From CAWFLT01 sp963816795 (GTDB lineage: Bacteria; Acidobacteriota; Vicinamibacteria; Vicinamibacterales; SCN-69-37), in assembly GCA_963816795.1 (NCBI GenBank), contig CAWFLT010000021.1:62001-126000 (forward strand): a stretch of DNA of 64,000 bases, written 5' to 3'. Positions 47,946 to 60,655 of this stretch are shown here, in pieces. The position numbers and the translations under genes were made by a program. The notes under the pieces are model-generated. The model did no database searches, had not been told where the DNA came from, and saw only the letters and a program-made list of their open reading frames with translations. Numbering within the stretch: position 1 is the first letter of the stretch; every line of letters starts with the position of its first letter.

Positions 47946-48132
47946 GGACGAGAGGATATCAGGCCCGCAGGACCAGGGCACTAGGCTGCAGGCCAGCGCA
48001 CTGCGCGTGAAGGCGTGCAGAACGGTGCGAAAGAATCGGCGTTTTGAGCACTCGTGGCGTCAGTGCCCTGCGCGTTTGGTGCGCTTTGAAAATAGGGCAA
48101 GTGAAAGAACCTCAAGACGTACCGCAGCGATT
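47946..48132. other. Intergenic region upstream of the nrdJ control sites
   Basis: The gap between the CPBP start and nrdJ spans about 450 bases. This first part holds no gene, no tandem repeat and no B12-riboswitch element that I can recognise. The control sites follow at 48133-48217 and a leader of about 180 bases to the nrdJ ATG. Confidence 0.4.
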
Positions 48133-48217
48133 TGTCAATATCTGGCGTCCTGCCAAGAATCGGGCCACAATATGAAGTGGTTCCGTCTTGACAACCAGGT
48201 AAACGAAGTCGCATATT
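48133..48217 (+). promoter_or_regulatory. Candidate NrdR-box pair and promoter for nrdJ
   Basis: Two sites share CAATAT: 48133-48148 (CAATAT at 48136) and 48165-48180 (CCACAATATGAAGTGG, CAATAT at 48168). Their spacing is 32 bases, the three-turn phasing known for NrdR boxes, with 10-11 of 16 bases matching the consensus ACACAATATATTGTGT. TTGACA (48188-48193) and CATATT (48212-48217, 18-base spacer) form a promoter directly downstream of box 2. The repressor NrdR normally controls ribonucleotide reductase genes. Confidence 0.6.
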
Positions 48218-48396
48218 CGTTCCCCGGCAATCGAACAGCCGATCGGCGAAATCCTTCCCGGCATTTCGCCTGAGATGCGCCGCCTCTCGCGGAGGGCAGG
48301 ATTCCGGGTCCGCGCGGCGCGAGTTGACTACGACGGTCCCAGCGACGACCGTCCAGGGGCGGATGCGTCGGCGTGTACGGAAGGTGGGAGAACGAC

Positions 48397-51221
<2,825 letters not shown>

Positions 51222-51238
51222 TGGTCTGAAGACCGATC

Positions 51239-51274
51239 ACCACGAAGCACACGAAGCGGGCGAAGGACGCGAAG
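51239..51274. repeat. Tandem 9-base repeats ending CGAAG
   Basis: Four consecutive 9-base units ending CGAAG (ACCACGAAG, CACACGAAG, CGGGCGAAG, GACGCGAAG) lie in the nrdJ downstream gap. A related 11-base spacing repeat (AAAGCGCAGAG, then TACGCAGAAAG) is at about 51437-51460. CACGAAG/CGCAGAG words resemble repeats seen in other phyla. Confidence 0.8.
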
Positions 51275-51300
51275 ACTTCGACGTTGAACTTCTAGACAAC

Positions 51301-51323
51301 AAGGGCCGGCTTTGCCGGCCTTT
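51301..51323 (+). terminator. Rho-independent terminator of nrdJ
   Basis: GGCCGGC (51304-51310), TTT, GCCGGCC (51314-51320) is a 7-base-pair hairpin followed by TTTGCTGTT. Including AAG/TTT flanks the stem extends to 10 pairs. It is 80 bases after the nrdJ stop. The 240 bases from here to the Uma2 gene hold one more word repeat and no gene. Confidence 0.8.
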
Positions 51324-51563
51324 GCTGTTCCAGTGGCTATTGCTTAGTGCCCAGTACTCTCAACATCCTCCGCCCCAGACCGACACTCGCCTGACGATCG
51401 CGCGCGGCTCGACCTCGAAGATCACCCAGGTCCTCCAAAGCGCAGAGTACGCAGAAAGTGCGACCCTCTGAGATTTCCCCGCGAATCCCACCGGATCGCA
51501 GCCGTCAGCGTTCGGCACGATCATTGCGACAAGTCGTCGTCGCGCCCGCGGTAAAATTGCGGC

Positions 51564-52144
51564 ATGGACGGAGACCACGACATGCTTCAGGAAACGTCTG
51601 CCCGGATGACGTACCGAGGACCTGTTGCTGTTGCCGGACGACGGGTTGCGCCACGAGCTCATCGATGGAGTGCACTACGTGACCGCGTCGCCCGTGACCC
51701 GACATCAACGCATTCTGCGCAGGCTGGCTGTGGAGATCGAGAACGTGGCTGCGCGACCATCCGATTGGCGAGATGTTCTTTGCGCCGCTCGACGTGGTGC
51801 TGACCCGCTACGACGTCGTCGTGCCGGACCTGATCTATGTGTCTGCCGAACGGTCCGAGGGCATCGAAGAGAAGGGGCTTTTTGCCGCGCCGGATCTGGC
51901 GGTGGAGATCCTGTCGCCGTCGACCCGGCGGCGTGACGAGACGTTGAAGCGCCAGCTCTACGAGCGCGTCGGCGTTTCGGAGTACTGGCTCATCGATCCA
52001 GGCAGCGATCTCGTGTCGGTGTCGCGTCGAGACGGCGAGCGGTTGCTCCACGCGGAGGTCCTCACCACCTTGCACGACGACACATTGACGTCGCCGCTGT
52101 TCCCCGGCTTCGTCTTGCGGCTTCCCGGGCTGTTCGAGCGATAG
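51564..52144 (+). CDS. Uma2-family (DUF820) putative restriction-like nuclease, frameshifted
   Basis: Uma2 proteins have a PD-(D/E)XK fold; their role is mostly unknown. ATG 51564 starts MDGDHDMLQETSARMTYR. LLLPDDGLRHELIDGVHYVT has the Glu, and ASPVTRHQRILRRLAVEIEN follows. The middle, FFAPLDVVLTRYDVVVPDLI, YVSAERSEGI, has the catalytic VVPDLI Asp, and APDLAVEILSPSTRRRDETL has VEILSPS with the catalytic Glu. RQLYERVGVSEYWLIDPGSD is the usual C-terminal motif. Two indels (near 51620 and 51760). About 193 residues. It precedes recQ by 6 bases and may be co-transcribed. Confidence 0.85.
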
Positions 52145-52150
52145 CGCGGC

Positions 52151-54002
52151 GTGAGCGTCGAAGTCCCGGCCACGCTGTCGTCCGTCCTCGAGCACTATTG
52201 GGGGTATTCGTCCTTTCGTCCCTTGCAGCGCGAGGCGATGGACGCGGTCCTCGCCGGCCGCGACTCGCTCCTGGTGTTGCCGACCGGCGGCGGCAAGTCG
52301 CTGTGCTTCCAGGCGCCGGCGCTCGTCGCCGATGGGCTCGCGATCGTGGTGTCGCCCTTGATCTCGCTGATGAAAGATCAAGTCGATACGCTCGTCGGCA
52401 ACGGCGTCGCGGCCGCCAGTTTCCACAGCGCGCTTGCACCCGAGGAGAAGAGCCGGGTGGCCGCGGGGATTCGCTCCGGGCACTACCGCCTGCTTTACGT
52501 CGCGCCCGAGCGTCTGGTCGGAGAGGGCAGCGACGGCTTCCTGTCGATGATTGGCGCCGCGCGTCCCGTCAGCTTCATCGCCATCGACGAAGCGCACTGC
52601 ATCAGCCAATGGGGACACGACTTCCGTCCTGAGTACCGTCAACTCGCGCGGCTGCGCGAGCGCTGGCCGGCGGTCAGCCTGCACGCGTTCACCGCGACGG
52701 CGACCGCGCGCGTGCGGCAGGACATCGTGTCGCAGCTCGGGTTGCGACAGCCCGCCGAGTTTGTCGGCTCGTTCGACCGTCCGAACCTCGTCTATCGCGT
52801 CCTCGCGCGTTCGGGATTGAAGAAGCAGATTCAGGACGTGCTGGCGCGTCACCGTGGCGAGGCCGGAATCATCTATTGTCAGTCGCGCCGCGAGGTCGAC
52901 GAGCTGGCGGCCTGGCTGGCCGGATTGGGCGTCCGAGCCGTGCCCTATCACGCCGGGTTAACTGACGACGTGCGGCATCGTCATCAGGACGCGTTCCTGA
53001 ATGAATCGGCTGACGTGGTCGTCGCGACGGTCGCCTTCGGGATGGGTATCGATCGATCGGACGTCCGCTTCGTCGTCCACGCCGGAGCGCCGCAGTCGCT
53101 CGAACACTACCAGCAGGAATCGGGCCGGGCCGGCCGCGACGGCCTCGAAGCCGAGTGCGTGCTGTTCTATTCGAGCGCCGATTTCCTGAAATGGCGCGTG
53201 ATGCTCGAGCGCAACGGTGAGTGGAACGATGCGCGCCGATCGCTCATGCGCGACATGGAGCGGTACGCGGCGAGTGTCGGCTGCCGGCACAAGCGCCTCG
53301 TGAGCTATTTCGGCGAAACGTATCCGGCGGCCGACTGCTCGGCGTGTGACGCGTGTCTCGGTGAGCTCGAGTCGACGCCGGATCCGGTCACGATGGCGCG
53401 CAAGATTCTCTCGGCGGTGGCGCGGGTCGGCCAGCGCTTATGGGGTGGCGTACGTGACGACGGTGCTTCGCGGCAACGAGAGCGAGCAGGTGACAGCGCG
53501 AGGGCACCAGTCGCTCTCGGTCTTTGGCCTGCTGAAGGGCGCCACGGTGGACGAGATTCGCGGCTACATCGATCAGATGATGGCGCGCGGACTGCTGCGA
53601 CAGACCGACGACGAGTTTCCGGTGCTGGGGCTGACGGCAGACGGGATCGCGCTGATGAGGGATGCCGCCGCGATGCCGGATCTGGTTCTCGCGCGCCAGC
53701 GCAAGCCGGAGAAGGGGCAGCAGAAGCGATCACGGGTCGAGACGGAGTCGTGGGACGGCGTCGATCGCGATCTTTTCGAGCGCCTGCGCGGCCTGCGCCT
53801 TCGCATTGCGCGCGACCGCATGTCCCGCCGTACGTCATCTTCCACGACCGCACGCTGCGCGAGCTCGCGCGCCTCAAGCCGACCAATCTCGACACGCTGC
53901 GCCACGTGTACGGCGTCGGCGATCGCAAGGTCGACGAGCTCGGCGAGGACATCGTGGCGACGATCAGGAGCCACTCGGCGGGTACATCGGCGGGTACGGT
54001 AG
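52151..54002 (+). CDS. recQ: RecQ ATP-dependent DNA helicase, frameshifted at C-terminal half
   Basis: RecQ unwinds DNA in recombination and fork repair. GTG 52151 gives MSVEVPATLSSVLEHYWGYS. Helicase core: SFRPLQREAMDAVLAGRDSL, PTGGGKSLCFQAPAL (Walker A), IAIDEAHCISQWGHDFRPEY (DEAH and aromatic loop), HAFTATATARVRQDIV, IIYCQSRREVDELAAWLAGL, VATVAFGMGIDRSDVRFVVH and QQESGRAGRDG. Zinc-binding: CRHKRLVSYFGE, DCSACDACLGELE. The RQC-like part (TTVLRGNESEQVTARGHQSL, SVFGLLKGATVDEIRGYIDQ) is in another frame after 53455. The HRDC-like end includes IFHDRTLRELARLKPTNLDT, YGVGDRKVDELGEDIVATIR. Natural stop may be TAG 54000-54002; the main frame instead stays open through a GTAC repeat into the DUF2277 gene. 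Confidence 0.93.
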
Positions 54003-54033
54003 GTACGACGGACACGAGAGGTACGAAGGGTAC
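53982..54033. repeat. GTAC-word repeat, block 2
   Basis: GTAC words start at 53982, 53994, 54003, 54021 and 54030 (spacings 12, 9, 18, 9, all multiples of 3). The segment 54003-54032 aligns with 29241-29270. The repeat lies at the 3' end of recQ and leaves the frame open. Confidence 0.8.
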
Positions 54034-54076
54034 GCGCTGCGTTGCCTTTTTGTGCCGGCCTTGCCACTATCTCTTC

Positions 54077-54362
54077 ATGTGCCGCAACATCCGCACGCTC
54101 TTCAATTTCGACCCGCCCGCCACCGACGAGGAGATCCGCGCGGCCTCCCTGCAATTCGTTCGAAAGCTGAGTGGATTCACCAATCCCTCCAGGGCGAACG
54201 AGGCCGCCTTCAACACCGCGATCGACCAGGTCGCAGCGACCGCGCGTGAATTGATCGATTCGCTCACCACCACTGCGCCGACCCGCGACTCGGGAGGAGT
54301 GGGCCGCGAAGGCCAAGGCCCGAGCGGCAGAGCGGTATGGGCGAGGCCCGACCGCTATCTGA
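54077..54362 (+). CDS. DUF2277-family protein, one frameshift
   Basis: The start MCRNIRTLFNFDPPATDEEI, RAASLQFVRKLSGFTNPSRA and FNTAIDQVAATARELIDSLT, TTAPTRDS is the DUF2277 family in full. The tail, with one extra G near 54292, reads EEEWAAKAKARAAERYGRGP and ends with stop TGA 54360-54362. About 95 residues. Its function is unknown. It is in the same frame as the upstream recQ frame, with a Met at 54077. Confidence 0.88.
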
Positions 54363-54755
54363 GGCTCTGCCGCCGCACTTCGAGGAAGAGTGGTGCGGCG
54401 CCGAGGACGCCGACAATACCGGGGGTCCACCAGCGGCCGCTGTTGATGACGATGAACTCGAGATGCTCGCCGGGCTCGATGGTGAAGTGGATGTTCTTCC
54501 ACACGAGCGTGTTGTGGACGCGCAGATGATGTCGGCCGGGCTCGAGGTCCTGGGTCATCCACTCGCCGAACACGAGGGTCACCTTCGGGCCGCCATCGAG
54601 GCGGACGATGACCTGCCGCTGGCCGACGTCTTTCGGGTGTTCGCGGCTGACGGTGATCGTCGCCCGGAGAATCGTCGGGGACGTCGCGGGCGCGGACGCC
54701 TGGAGCTCGCCGCCGCCGGGAGACCTGGCCCGCGGTCGTATTGCGTGGAGCCCAC
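54355..54755 (-). CDS. Hypothetical protein with C-terminal membrane segment, frameshifted
   Basis: GTG 54755 gives VGSTQYDRGPGLPAAA, then in another frame ELQASAPATSPTILRATITV, SREHPKDVGQRQVIVRLDGG, PKVTLVFGEWMTQDLEPGRH and HLRVHNTLVWKNIHFTIEPG. The middle fits a small beta-sandwich (PEGA-like or copper-binding fold), and the C-terminus WWTPGIVGVLGAAPLFLEVR is a single membrane helix. About 133 residues. It is convergent with and overlaps the DUF2277 gene by 8 bases. I know no function. Confidence 0.6.
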
Positions 54756-54816
54756 GACGGCAGTTTACGACGATCGGGAACCGATGGCGCGCCGCGTCCG
54801 TCTCTCCTGGCGCTTG

Positions 54817-54840
54817 TAGATAGTGATACTATCTAGATAG
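54817..54840 (+). promoter_or_regulatory. Palindromic operator for the PadR regulator
   Basis: TAGATAGT (54817-54824), GAT, ACTATCTA (54828-54835) is a perfect inverted repeat. CTATCTAGATAG (54829-54840) is a second perfect 12-base palindrome nested in it. The block ends one base before the PadR ATG at 54842. PadR proteins usually repress their own and adjacent transporter genes at such sites. Confidence 0.7.
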
Positions 54841-54841
54841 C

Positions 54842-55184
54842 ATGACTTTCCATGGAGCGGTCGAATGAAATGGCTGTCGGTTGCCGCGCTGACCGTCCTG
54901 CACGCGGTGGCGCGGGGCACGTCGCACGGATTCGACATCATCGACGAGACGAATCTGCCGGGCGGCACCGTCTATCCGGCGCTGAGCCGCCTCGAGCGCG
55001 ACGGCCTCGTCGCCTCGAGCTGGGAGCCTGGCGGAGGACGCGCGCCGAGAGGGACGGCCGCCGCGGCGTAACTACGCCGGTCACCCGCGTCGGGCTGACG
55101 ACGCTCAACGAGGCCCTCGAGCGACTGCATGCGATGAAGCCGGTCCGTCGTGCCGTCACCGCCACGGCAAAGCCACGGCAATGA
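54842..55184 (+). CDS. PadR-family transcriptional regulator, frameshifted
   Basis: A winged-helix regulator of the small subtype near ABC permeases. The clear part starts MKWLSVAALTVLHAVARGTS, HGFDIIDETNLPGGTVYPAL, SRLERDGLVASSWEP (HTH and wing), then EDARREGRPPRRNY-like, and in another frame VTRVGLTTLNEALERLHAMK. ATG 54842 (MTFHGAVE) joins the core after one indel; the intact alternative is ATG 54865. Stop TGA 55182-55184 overlaps the permease ATG at 55181. It is preceded by the palindromic operator. Confidence 0.85.
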
Positions 55185-57861
55185 CGGAGTCGACTTCGCC
55201 ACCCTGAATCCGCGCCAGCCGGATGGCGGCTCGTCGCATTTGCCTGGCTGGTCCCGTCCCGCGACCGTGATGCATGGCGACGCGATGGGATGGGGAACTG
55301 GCCTACTTCACGCGGGGCGCGGCCGCGCGCCGAACCGTCCGCTCGGGCGCTGGTGGCTTGGCGCGGCGGCTGACCGCCGCGTTGCAACACGCCCTCTGGC
55401 TGCGAGGACAGACCATGACGCTTCGAGATACCGGCCGCGACACCCGCCACGCCGTCCGCGTGCTCGCGCGACGTCCGGGTTCACGCTGGCGGCTCGTGCT
55501 CACGCTCGCGCTCGGGATCGGCGGCACGACGGTCATCTTCAGCGCGATGCAGGCGGTCTTCTGGCGGCCGCTGCCGTATCCCGATCCGTCCGCGCTGGTG
55601 ATGGTGTCGACACGACCGCCGCGCGCCCAGGGCGCCCCAACAGCTGTCTCGCCGATCTTCGTCGATTGGCGTGCGCAGTCGCCACATTCTCGGCACTGGC
55701 GGCGGTGCGCGACGACGGCTACGCGCTTCAGCAAGCGGACGGCGCGGAACAAATCACCGGCACCGCGGTATCCCTGTCGTTCTTCGCTGATTCGGGATAC
55801 ACCGGCAGCTGGGGCGGGCCCTGTCGGCCGCCGACGGCGAGCCGGGCGCAGCTCCGTCGTGGTGCTGAGCCACGCCTCTGGCAGCGGCCGCTACGGCGGC
55901 GATTCGCGGGTGGTCGGCCGCTCATTGTGCTCGACGGGCAGATCGCACGAAGTCGTCGGCATCATGCCGCGCGCCATCAACTTTCCGCTCGGCACCGAGG
56001 TCTGGACGCCGCTGGTGCTGACGTCGATGACCCGACGCGCCAACGCGGCGCGCACTATCTTCGGTCGTGGCGCGGCTGACGCGCGGCGTGGACTTCCGGC
56101 CGCGCCGCGCCGAGCTGACGGCGATTGCTGGCCGGCACGCCGAGACGGCTCCACGCGCCAGCCAGCCCGCGCGGGTGCTCGATTGCGCCGCTTCGAGACG
56201 GGCATCGTCGGCGACGGGAGTCGCGCCGGGTTGCGGCTGCTCTTCGGCGCCGTCGGCTCGTCTTCCTCGTGGCCTGCGTCAACGTCTCGAGCCTCGTGCT
56301 CGGGATGGCGCTCGGCCGGAGCCGCGATTTCGCCGTCCGCGCCGCCCTCGGCGCGTCGCGATTCCGGCTGGTGCGCGGTCTGTTCGTCGAAAGCGTGCTC
56401 CTCGCCGGCACCGGCGGGCTCGCCGGCCTGACGCTGGCCGTCCTCGGCACGGGGCCGATGGCGGCGTCTGCGAGACGGCGGGTATCGCGCTGCTCGACGA
56501 GGCGCGGATGGACGCCACGGTGATCGTCTTCGCTGGCGTCGCGACGCTCGCCGCCGCGTGCCTGTTCGGCCTGTTGCCGGCGCTGCACGCGTCGCGCGAT
56601 CAGACGGGCGCTCGCCGCCGGGCACGCGCACAACTCCGATCGCGGACGCGTCCGCGCGCGGAGCATGCTCGTCGCCATCGAGATCTCGCTCGCGGTGGCG
56701 CTGCTCGTCGGCGGCCGGGCCTGCTCGGGCGCAACTTCGTCGCGCTCGTGCGGACGCCGCTCGGGATCGATCCTCGCGGCGTGCAGACCATCTCGCTGTC
56801 GCTTCCGTCGGCGACCTACAAGGACCTCGACCGGCGCGCCTACTTCGTCGAGCGGGTGCTGGCGAACGCGGCGACGCGGCCGGACGTCGAGGCGGCCGGC
56901 GCGATCTTCGGCTGCCGCTGACGGACTTCACCTACTGCGATCAGCGCGTATCAGCGTGACGCCGAGGTGCTGTCGCCCGATGATCAGGGGCGGTTCAGCC
57001 TCAACGTCCGCGTCGTGACGCCGGCATTCTTTCGCGCGCTCGGCGTTCCGATCGTGGCCGGTCGCGATTTCGCCGCCGGCGACCGTCGCGGCGCCCCGCC
57101 GGTCGCGATCCTCAACGAGAGCGCGGCGCGGTTGTACCTTGCCGGGACTGGCGCAGCCGGCGTCGTCGGCCACCGCGTCGTCGTCGGCACGCGGCTCGGT
57201 CTGGGCGGCGAGCGGGTCGGCGGAGAGGTCGTCGGCGTCGTCGGCGACGTTCGCGACGTCGGGCCGGGGACGGCGGCGCGGCCGACGACTCTATGTCGCG
57301 CACGCGCAGTACCCGATGGGCTTTCTCACGATCGTGGTGCGCGCGCCGGCGGCGGGAGACGATCTGCTTCGTGCGCTTCGATCTGCGGTGGCGGCGTCGA
57401 TCCGACGGTGCCGGTGTTCCGCGAGCGCACGATGGATCAGTTCGCGTCGCGCGCTACGTCGGCGCAGCCGCGTATCTACCTGACGCTGCTCGCCGTGTTC
57501 GCCGTGACCGCGGTCGCGCTGGCGGCGATCGGGATCTACGGTGTGATGGCGCAGAACGTCGTGGCGAGGTCGCGCGAGATCGGCGTCGGATCGCCCTCGG
57601 CGCGACCCGGCAGGATGTGGTGTCGCATGATCATCCGCGTCGGCGGGCCGTCTGACCGCGATCGGCGTCGTCGCTGGCTTCAGCGCTCGCGATCCTGGCT
57701 CGTCCCGCCATCGCGCGGGTGATCGTGGCGTGCCGCCGGGAGACGGACTGATCTATCTGGCGGTGGGCCTGGCGACGCTCGGGATGGCGCTCGCTGCGGC
57801 GTGGCTGCCGGCACGGCGCGCCGCGAAAGTCGATCCTGTCGGATCGCTCCGCGCGGAATAA
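55181..57861 (+). CDS. ADOP-type ABC transporter permease (MacB/FtsX-like), many frameshifts
   Basis: Acidobacterial duplicated orphan permeases have an N-terminal extension and two FtsX/MacB-like membrane halves without a dedicated ATPase. The N-terminus reads MTESTSPP and RWDGELAYFTRGAAARRTVR; TLRDTGRDTRHAVRVLARRP precedes VLTLALGIGGTTVIFSAMQA. Then PLPYPDPSALVMVSTRP, a periplasmic domain (TAVSPIFVDWRAQS, RRYGGDSRVVGRSL, IMPRAINFPLGTEVWTPLVL), LRLLFGAVG and ACVNVSSLVLGMALGRSRDF, AVRAALGASRFRLVRGLFVE (second membrane part). Later FFRALGVPIVAGRDFAAGDR, FAVTAVALAAIGIYGVMAQN and the end LAAAWLPARRAAKVDPVGSL, RAE. At least ten indels. It is operonic with PadR. Confidence 0.85.
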
Positions 57862-57867
57862 TGGGGT

Positions 57868-58747
57868 GTGGCGCCTGACGTCGAAGCCGAGATCGATCGG
57901 CTCTATCAGCTTCGCACCGGCGAGTTCACCGGCGCACGCAATGCGCTGGCCAAGACGGCCGGCGCGCGCGCGGCCGAGATCAAGACGCTCGAGAAACCGA
58001 CCGCGGCCGCCTGGGCCGTCAATCAGGTCTACTGGCGGCAACGGAAGCTCTACGATCGGCTCGTGACGGCCGCCGAGCGGCTCCGGGCGACGCATGCGAA
58101 GCGGATCGGCGGGCACGAGGCCGATACGGTCGCCGCGGAGACAGCGCATCGCGCGGCGGTCACGAACGCGGCCGATGCGGCGCGCGAGCTCCTGCGGCAG
58201 GCTGGCGATGCGGCGACGCCGGCGACGCTGATCGCGGTCAGCGAGACGCCTCGGCACGCTGCCCGGCAGCGAGCGGCCGGGCCGGCTCACGCGTCCGCTC
58301 CGGCCGCGGGGATTCGAGGCGCTCGCCGGGCTGCTCGCCGGTGCGGCGGCCGCGCCTACTCGCCGCGCCGAGATCGACGCCGTTTCCGGTCAAGGCGGCG
58401 CGCGAGAAATCCGGCGAAACCGAGGCCGCCGGCAGAGACGCGAGGCCGCCGCGCTGAACGCGAGGCGGCCGCTCGCGCGCGCGAAGCCGCCCGCGTCGAT
58501 GCGGAGTTGAAGCAGGCCCGCGCTGCCGAACGCGACGCCGAGGCGGCCCTGAGCGCGCGAGGCAGGACGCTGGCAGCCGCCGAGCGCGAACACGCCCGGT
58601 TGACCAAGGCCCTCGAGGACGCCGGCGATGCGATGATCGCGCTCGGCAAGGACGTGAACCGCCGCGCAGCACGAGTCCGATCAGGCCGCGATCGCGCGCG
58701 CCCGAATCGAGCACGAGCTCGCCCGGGTTCGGCTGACGCCGGAGTAA
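57868..58747 (+). CDS. Coiled-coil protein of unknown function, frameshifted
   Basis: GTG 57868. The N-terminus VAPDVEAEIDRLYQLRTGEF, TGARNALAKTAGARAAEIKT, LEKPTAAAWAVNQVYWRQRK recalls a family of small actinobacterial/acidobacterial proteins with a conserved AAWAVNQ signature. The C-terminal 150 residues are an Ala/Arg/Glu coiled coil (AREAARVDAELKQARAAERD, AEAALSARGRTLAAAEREHA) and end IEHELARVRLTPE. At least two indels near 58255 and 58660. The function is unknown; it may be a stress or division-related scaffold. Confidence 0.65.
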
Positions 58748-58755
58748 CGAGCACC

Positions 58756-59306
58756 TCACGTGCTCTTAAGTCCGGACTCAGGTGTCTCGCCGTCGCTCGC
58801 GTCGACGCTTGCGCCCTGAACGGCACCCACCACATCCACAGGCCGCCGAGCCAGCAGCAGCGCGACGCGATCCCCGTCGGGCAGGAACAGGCCGAGCTTG
58901 GTCCAGTCGCCGGCGAAGAACGAGCCGTCGTGGATCGACTCGATCAGGTCGGATCGGCGGTAGGCGGTCTGCAGCACCGCGCCGGTGCCGAGATCGACCT
59001 GCACTTCGTAGCCGTTGTGCAGCCAGACCTTCACCACGCCGCGGCCCGGCCGCACGTCGAGGCGGTTCACGTCGTCCCAGCCGTCCACGTTCATCGCCGG
59101 GACCGGTCTTCACGCGATCGAGCATGCCTTCGAGGATCGAACGCCGGCGATCTTGCCGGTGCCGCGGTGCTCCGCGGGCTGCACCCAGGTCCACTGCTTC
59201 TTCATCTGGAGCAGCAGGCCCGGTCAGGATCATCACGCCAGTGGAATGGCGATGAGCGAAGCGCGACCCAGTAGTGGATCTTGCGGTTGAGCACGTTGAA
59301 CGACAT
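58756..59306 (-). CDS. PepSY-associated membrane protein, frameshifted
   Basis: ATG 59306 gives MSFNVLNRKIHYWVAA, then SLIAIPLAVMILTGLLLQMK, KQWTWVQPAEHRGTGKIA. The PepSY-like part includes NVDGWDDVNRLDVRPGRGVV, KVWLHNGYEVQVDLGTGAVL and QTAYRRSDLIESIHDGSFFA. GDWTKLGLFLPDGDRVA leads into the second helix, seen as LWMWWVPFRAQ in another frame. This is the PepSY-TM arrangement found near iron or redox membrane proteins. At least three indels. The exact stop is uncertain; 58756 is one choice. Confidence 0.75.
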
Positions 59307-59441
59307 TCGTCTGACTCCGATTTCGTCGGCGACGGAAGCCGGTAGTGTAGCCGACGCTCAATCGGCGACGCTGAGGACGCGCAGGCACGGACGCGAACGG
59401 TTGTAGACTTCCGGGCACAGGGTGACCATGAGGGCATCTGC

Positions 59442-60635
59442 ATGACTGACCCGTCGTGTCTGCGTATCGCGGCGCGCTGCGCTCGGTGGCCGCTGCTTGG
59501 CGATGCCGGCGCTGATGGCCGCGCAGCACGGTCCGCCACCAACCCGGACGGATCGCTGCGGCCGTCGGCGCCGGTCGACGCGGCTGTTCACGCAGGACGC
59601 GTACACCGAGTACGCGACTGCTCGAGCCGGGCAGCGAGTCGTTCCGGATCAGGTTCCTGCCCGAGGAGACGCGCGCCGGCGCGACCGAGATCGTGAACGC
59701 GACGCGCGGCGGCAGCGAGGGATCCGGCATCGAGGTCTACGATCCGCGCACCGGCAAGCCGCTCAAGTTCACCTACGCAGCACGCAAGGCGAACGATCCC
59801 GAGAGCCACGCGATTCGCGCCAAGCTGCCGCGTCCCGGTGCCCGACGGCGGCATCGGCCGCGTGCTGATCTACAAGACCTACAAGGATGCGCGCACCTAC
59901 ATGATGAACGGCGAGGACATCGTCTGGGTCCGCAGCCTGCAGCGGCTACCGGCTCGGCGTGCGTGCTGCCGAAGGGCTTCGCGTTCATCTCGTCGAACGT
60001 CGCGGCGCAGCTGTCGACGACGGCGGACGGACGGCTGAAGCTCGCGTTCGCGAATCCGAGCGGCCAGAGCAATCCGGTGACGATCCACGCGCGCAAGACG
60101 ACGCGCGGCGTTCACGCCGACGCCGTTCGACGGACATGTTCTTCGACGACATCAAGACGCTCTACGATCTCGGCGCGCCGGAGACCGGCACGATCGCGGT
60201 CGAGCAGACCTACAGCGACTACCGCAAGGGCGCACGAGGCGCGCCTCGACTCGCTCGGCTACCTGCCGCTGCAGGATCTGAAGGTCGTCGATCTCGACAC
60301 GGCGAAGCCGTTGACGCCGGTCAAGGAAGGCGACGGCCACGTTCGTGACGCTCGAGGTGCCGATCACCGACGATCGGCAGAGCGCGCCATCTGAGGATCA
60401 CCGGCACGCTCAAGGACGCCGGCTACCGCCTCGCCAACGGCGAGCTCGTCTTCGAGCGCACGCTGCACGGGCTGCGCAACACCGTCCTGCTGCCCGACGG
60501 GCTGGGAAGTGACGGGCGTGTCGCAGTCGGGGACGATCGGCACGTAGCGAGGGCGGCGCGCGTTCGTCGCGTTCATCAATCTCAACGGCGAGAATCAGTA
60601 CACGGTGACCGATTCGGGCGCGAAAGCGCCAATAG
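59442..60635 (+). CDS. Secreted beta-rich protein, frameshifted
   Basis: From ATG 59442 an Ala/Arg-rich leader (LAMPALMAAQ) resembles a signal peptide. Then RLFTQDAYTEYALLEPGSES, FRIRFLPEETRAGATEIVNA, TRGGSEGSGIEVYDPRTGKP and KANDPESHAIRAKLP; IGRVLIYKTYKDARTYMMNG, EDIVWVRSL and LPKGFAFISSNVAAQLSTTA follow. Late parts: DMFFDDIKTLYDLGAPETGT, LDSLGYLPLQDLKVVDLDTA, ITGTLKDAGYRLANGELVFE and NLNGENQYTVTIRARKRQ. The regular beta strands suggest two sandwich domains. At least five indels. I recognise no family. It precedes the creatininase-family gene by 20 bases. Confidence 0.6.
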
Positions 60636-60655
60636 CCTCGTGGCAGGAGTGGCTA

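Noticed and set aside
47946..48396. Cobalamin riboswitch before nrdJ
   Set aside because: No recognisable B12-box or long paired structure could be seen by eye; the NrdR-like pair is the stronger reading.
53982..54033. Possible CRISPR or IS end
   Set aside because: Spacings of 9-18 bases with word-like repeats, no terminal repeat and no transposase.
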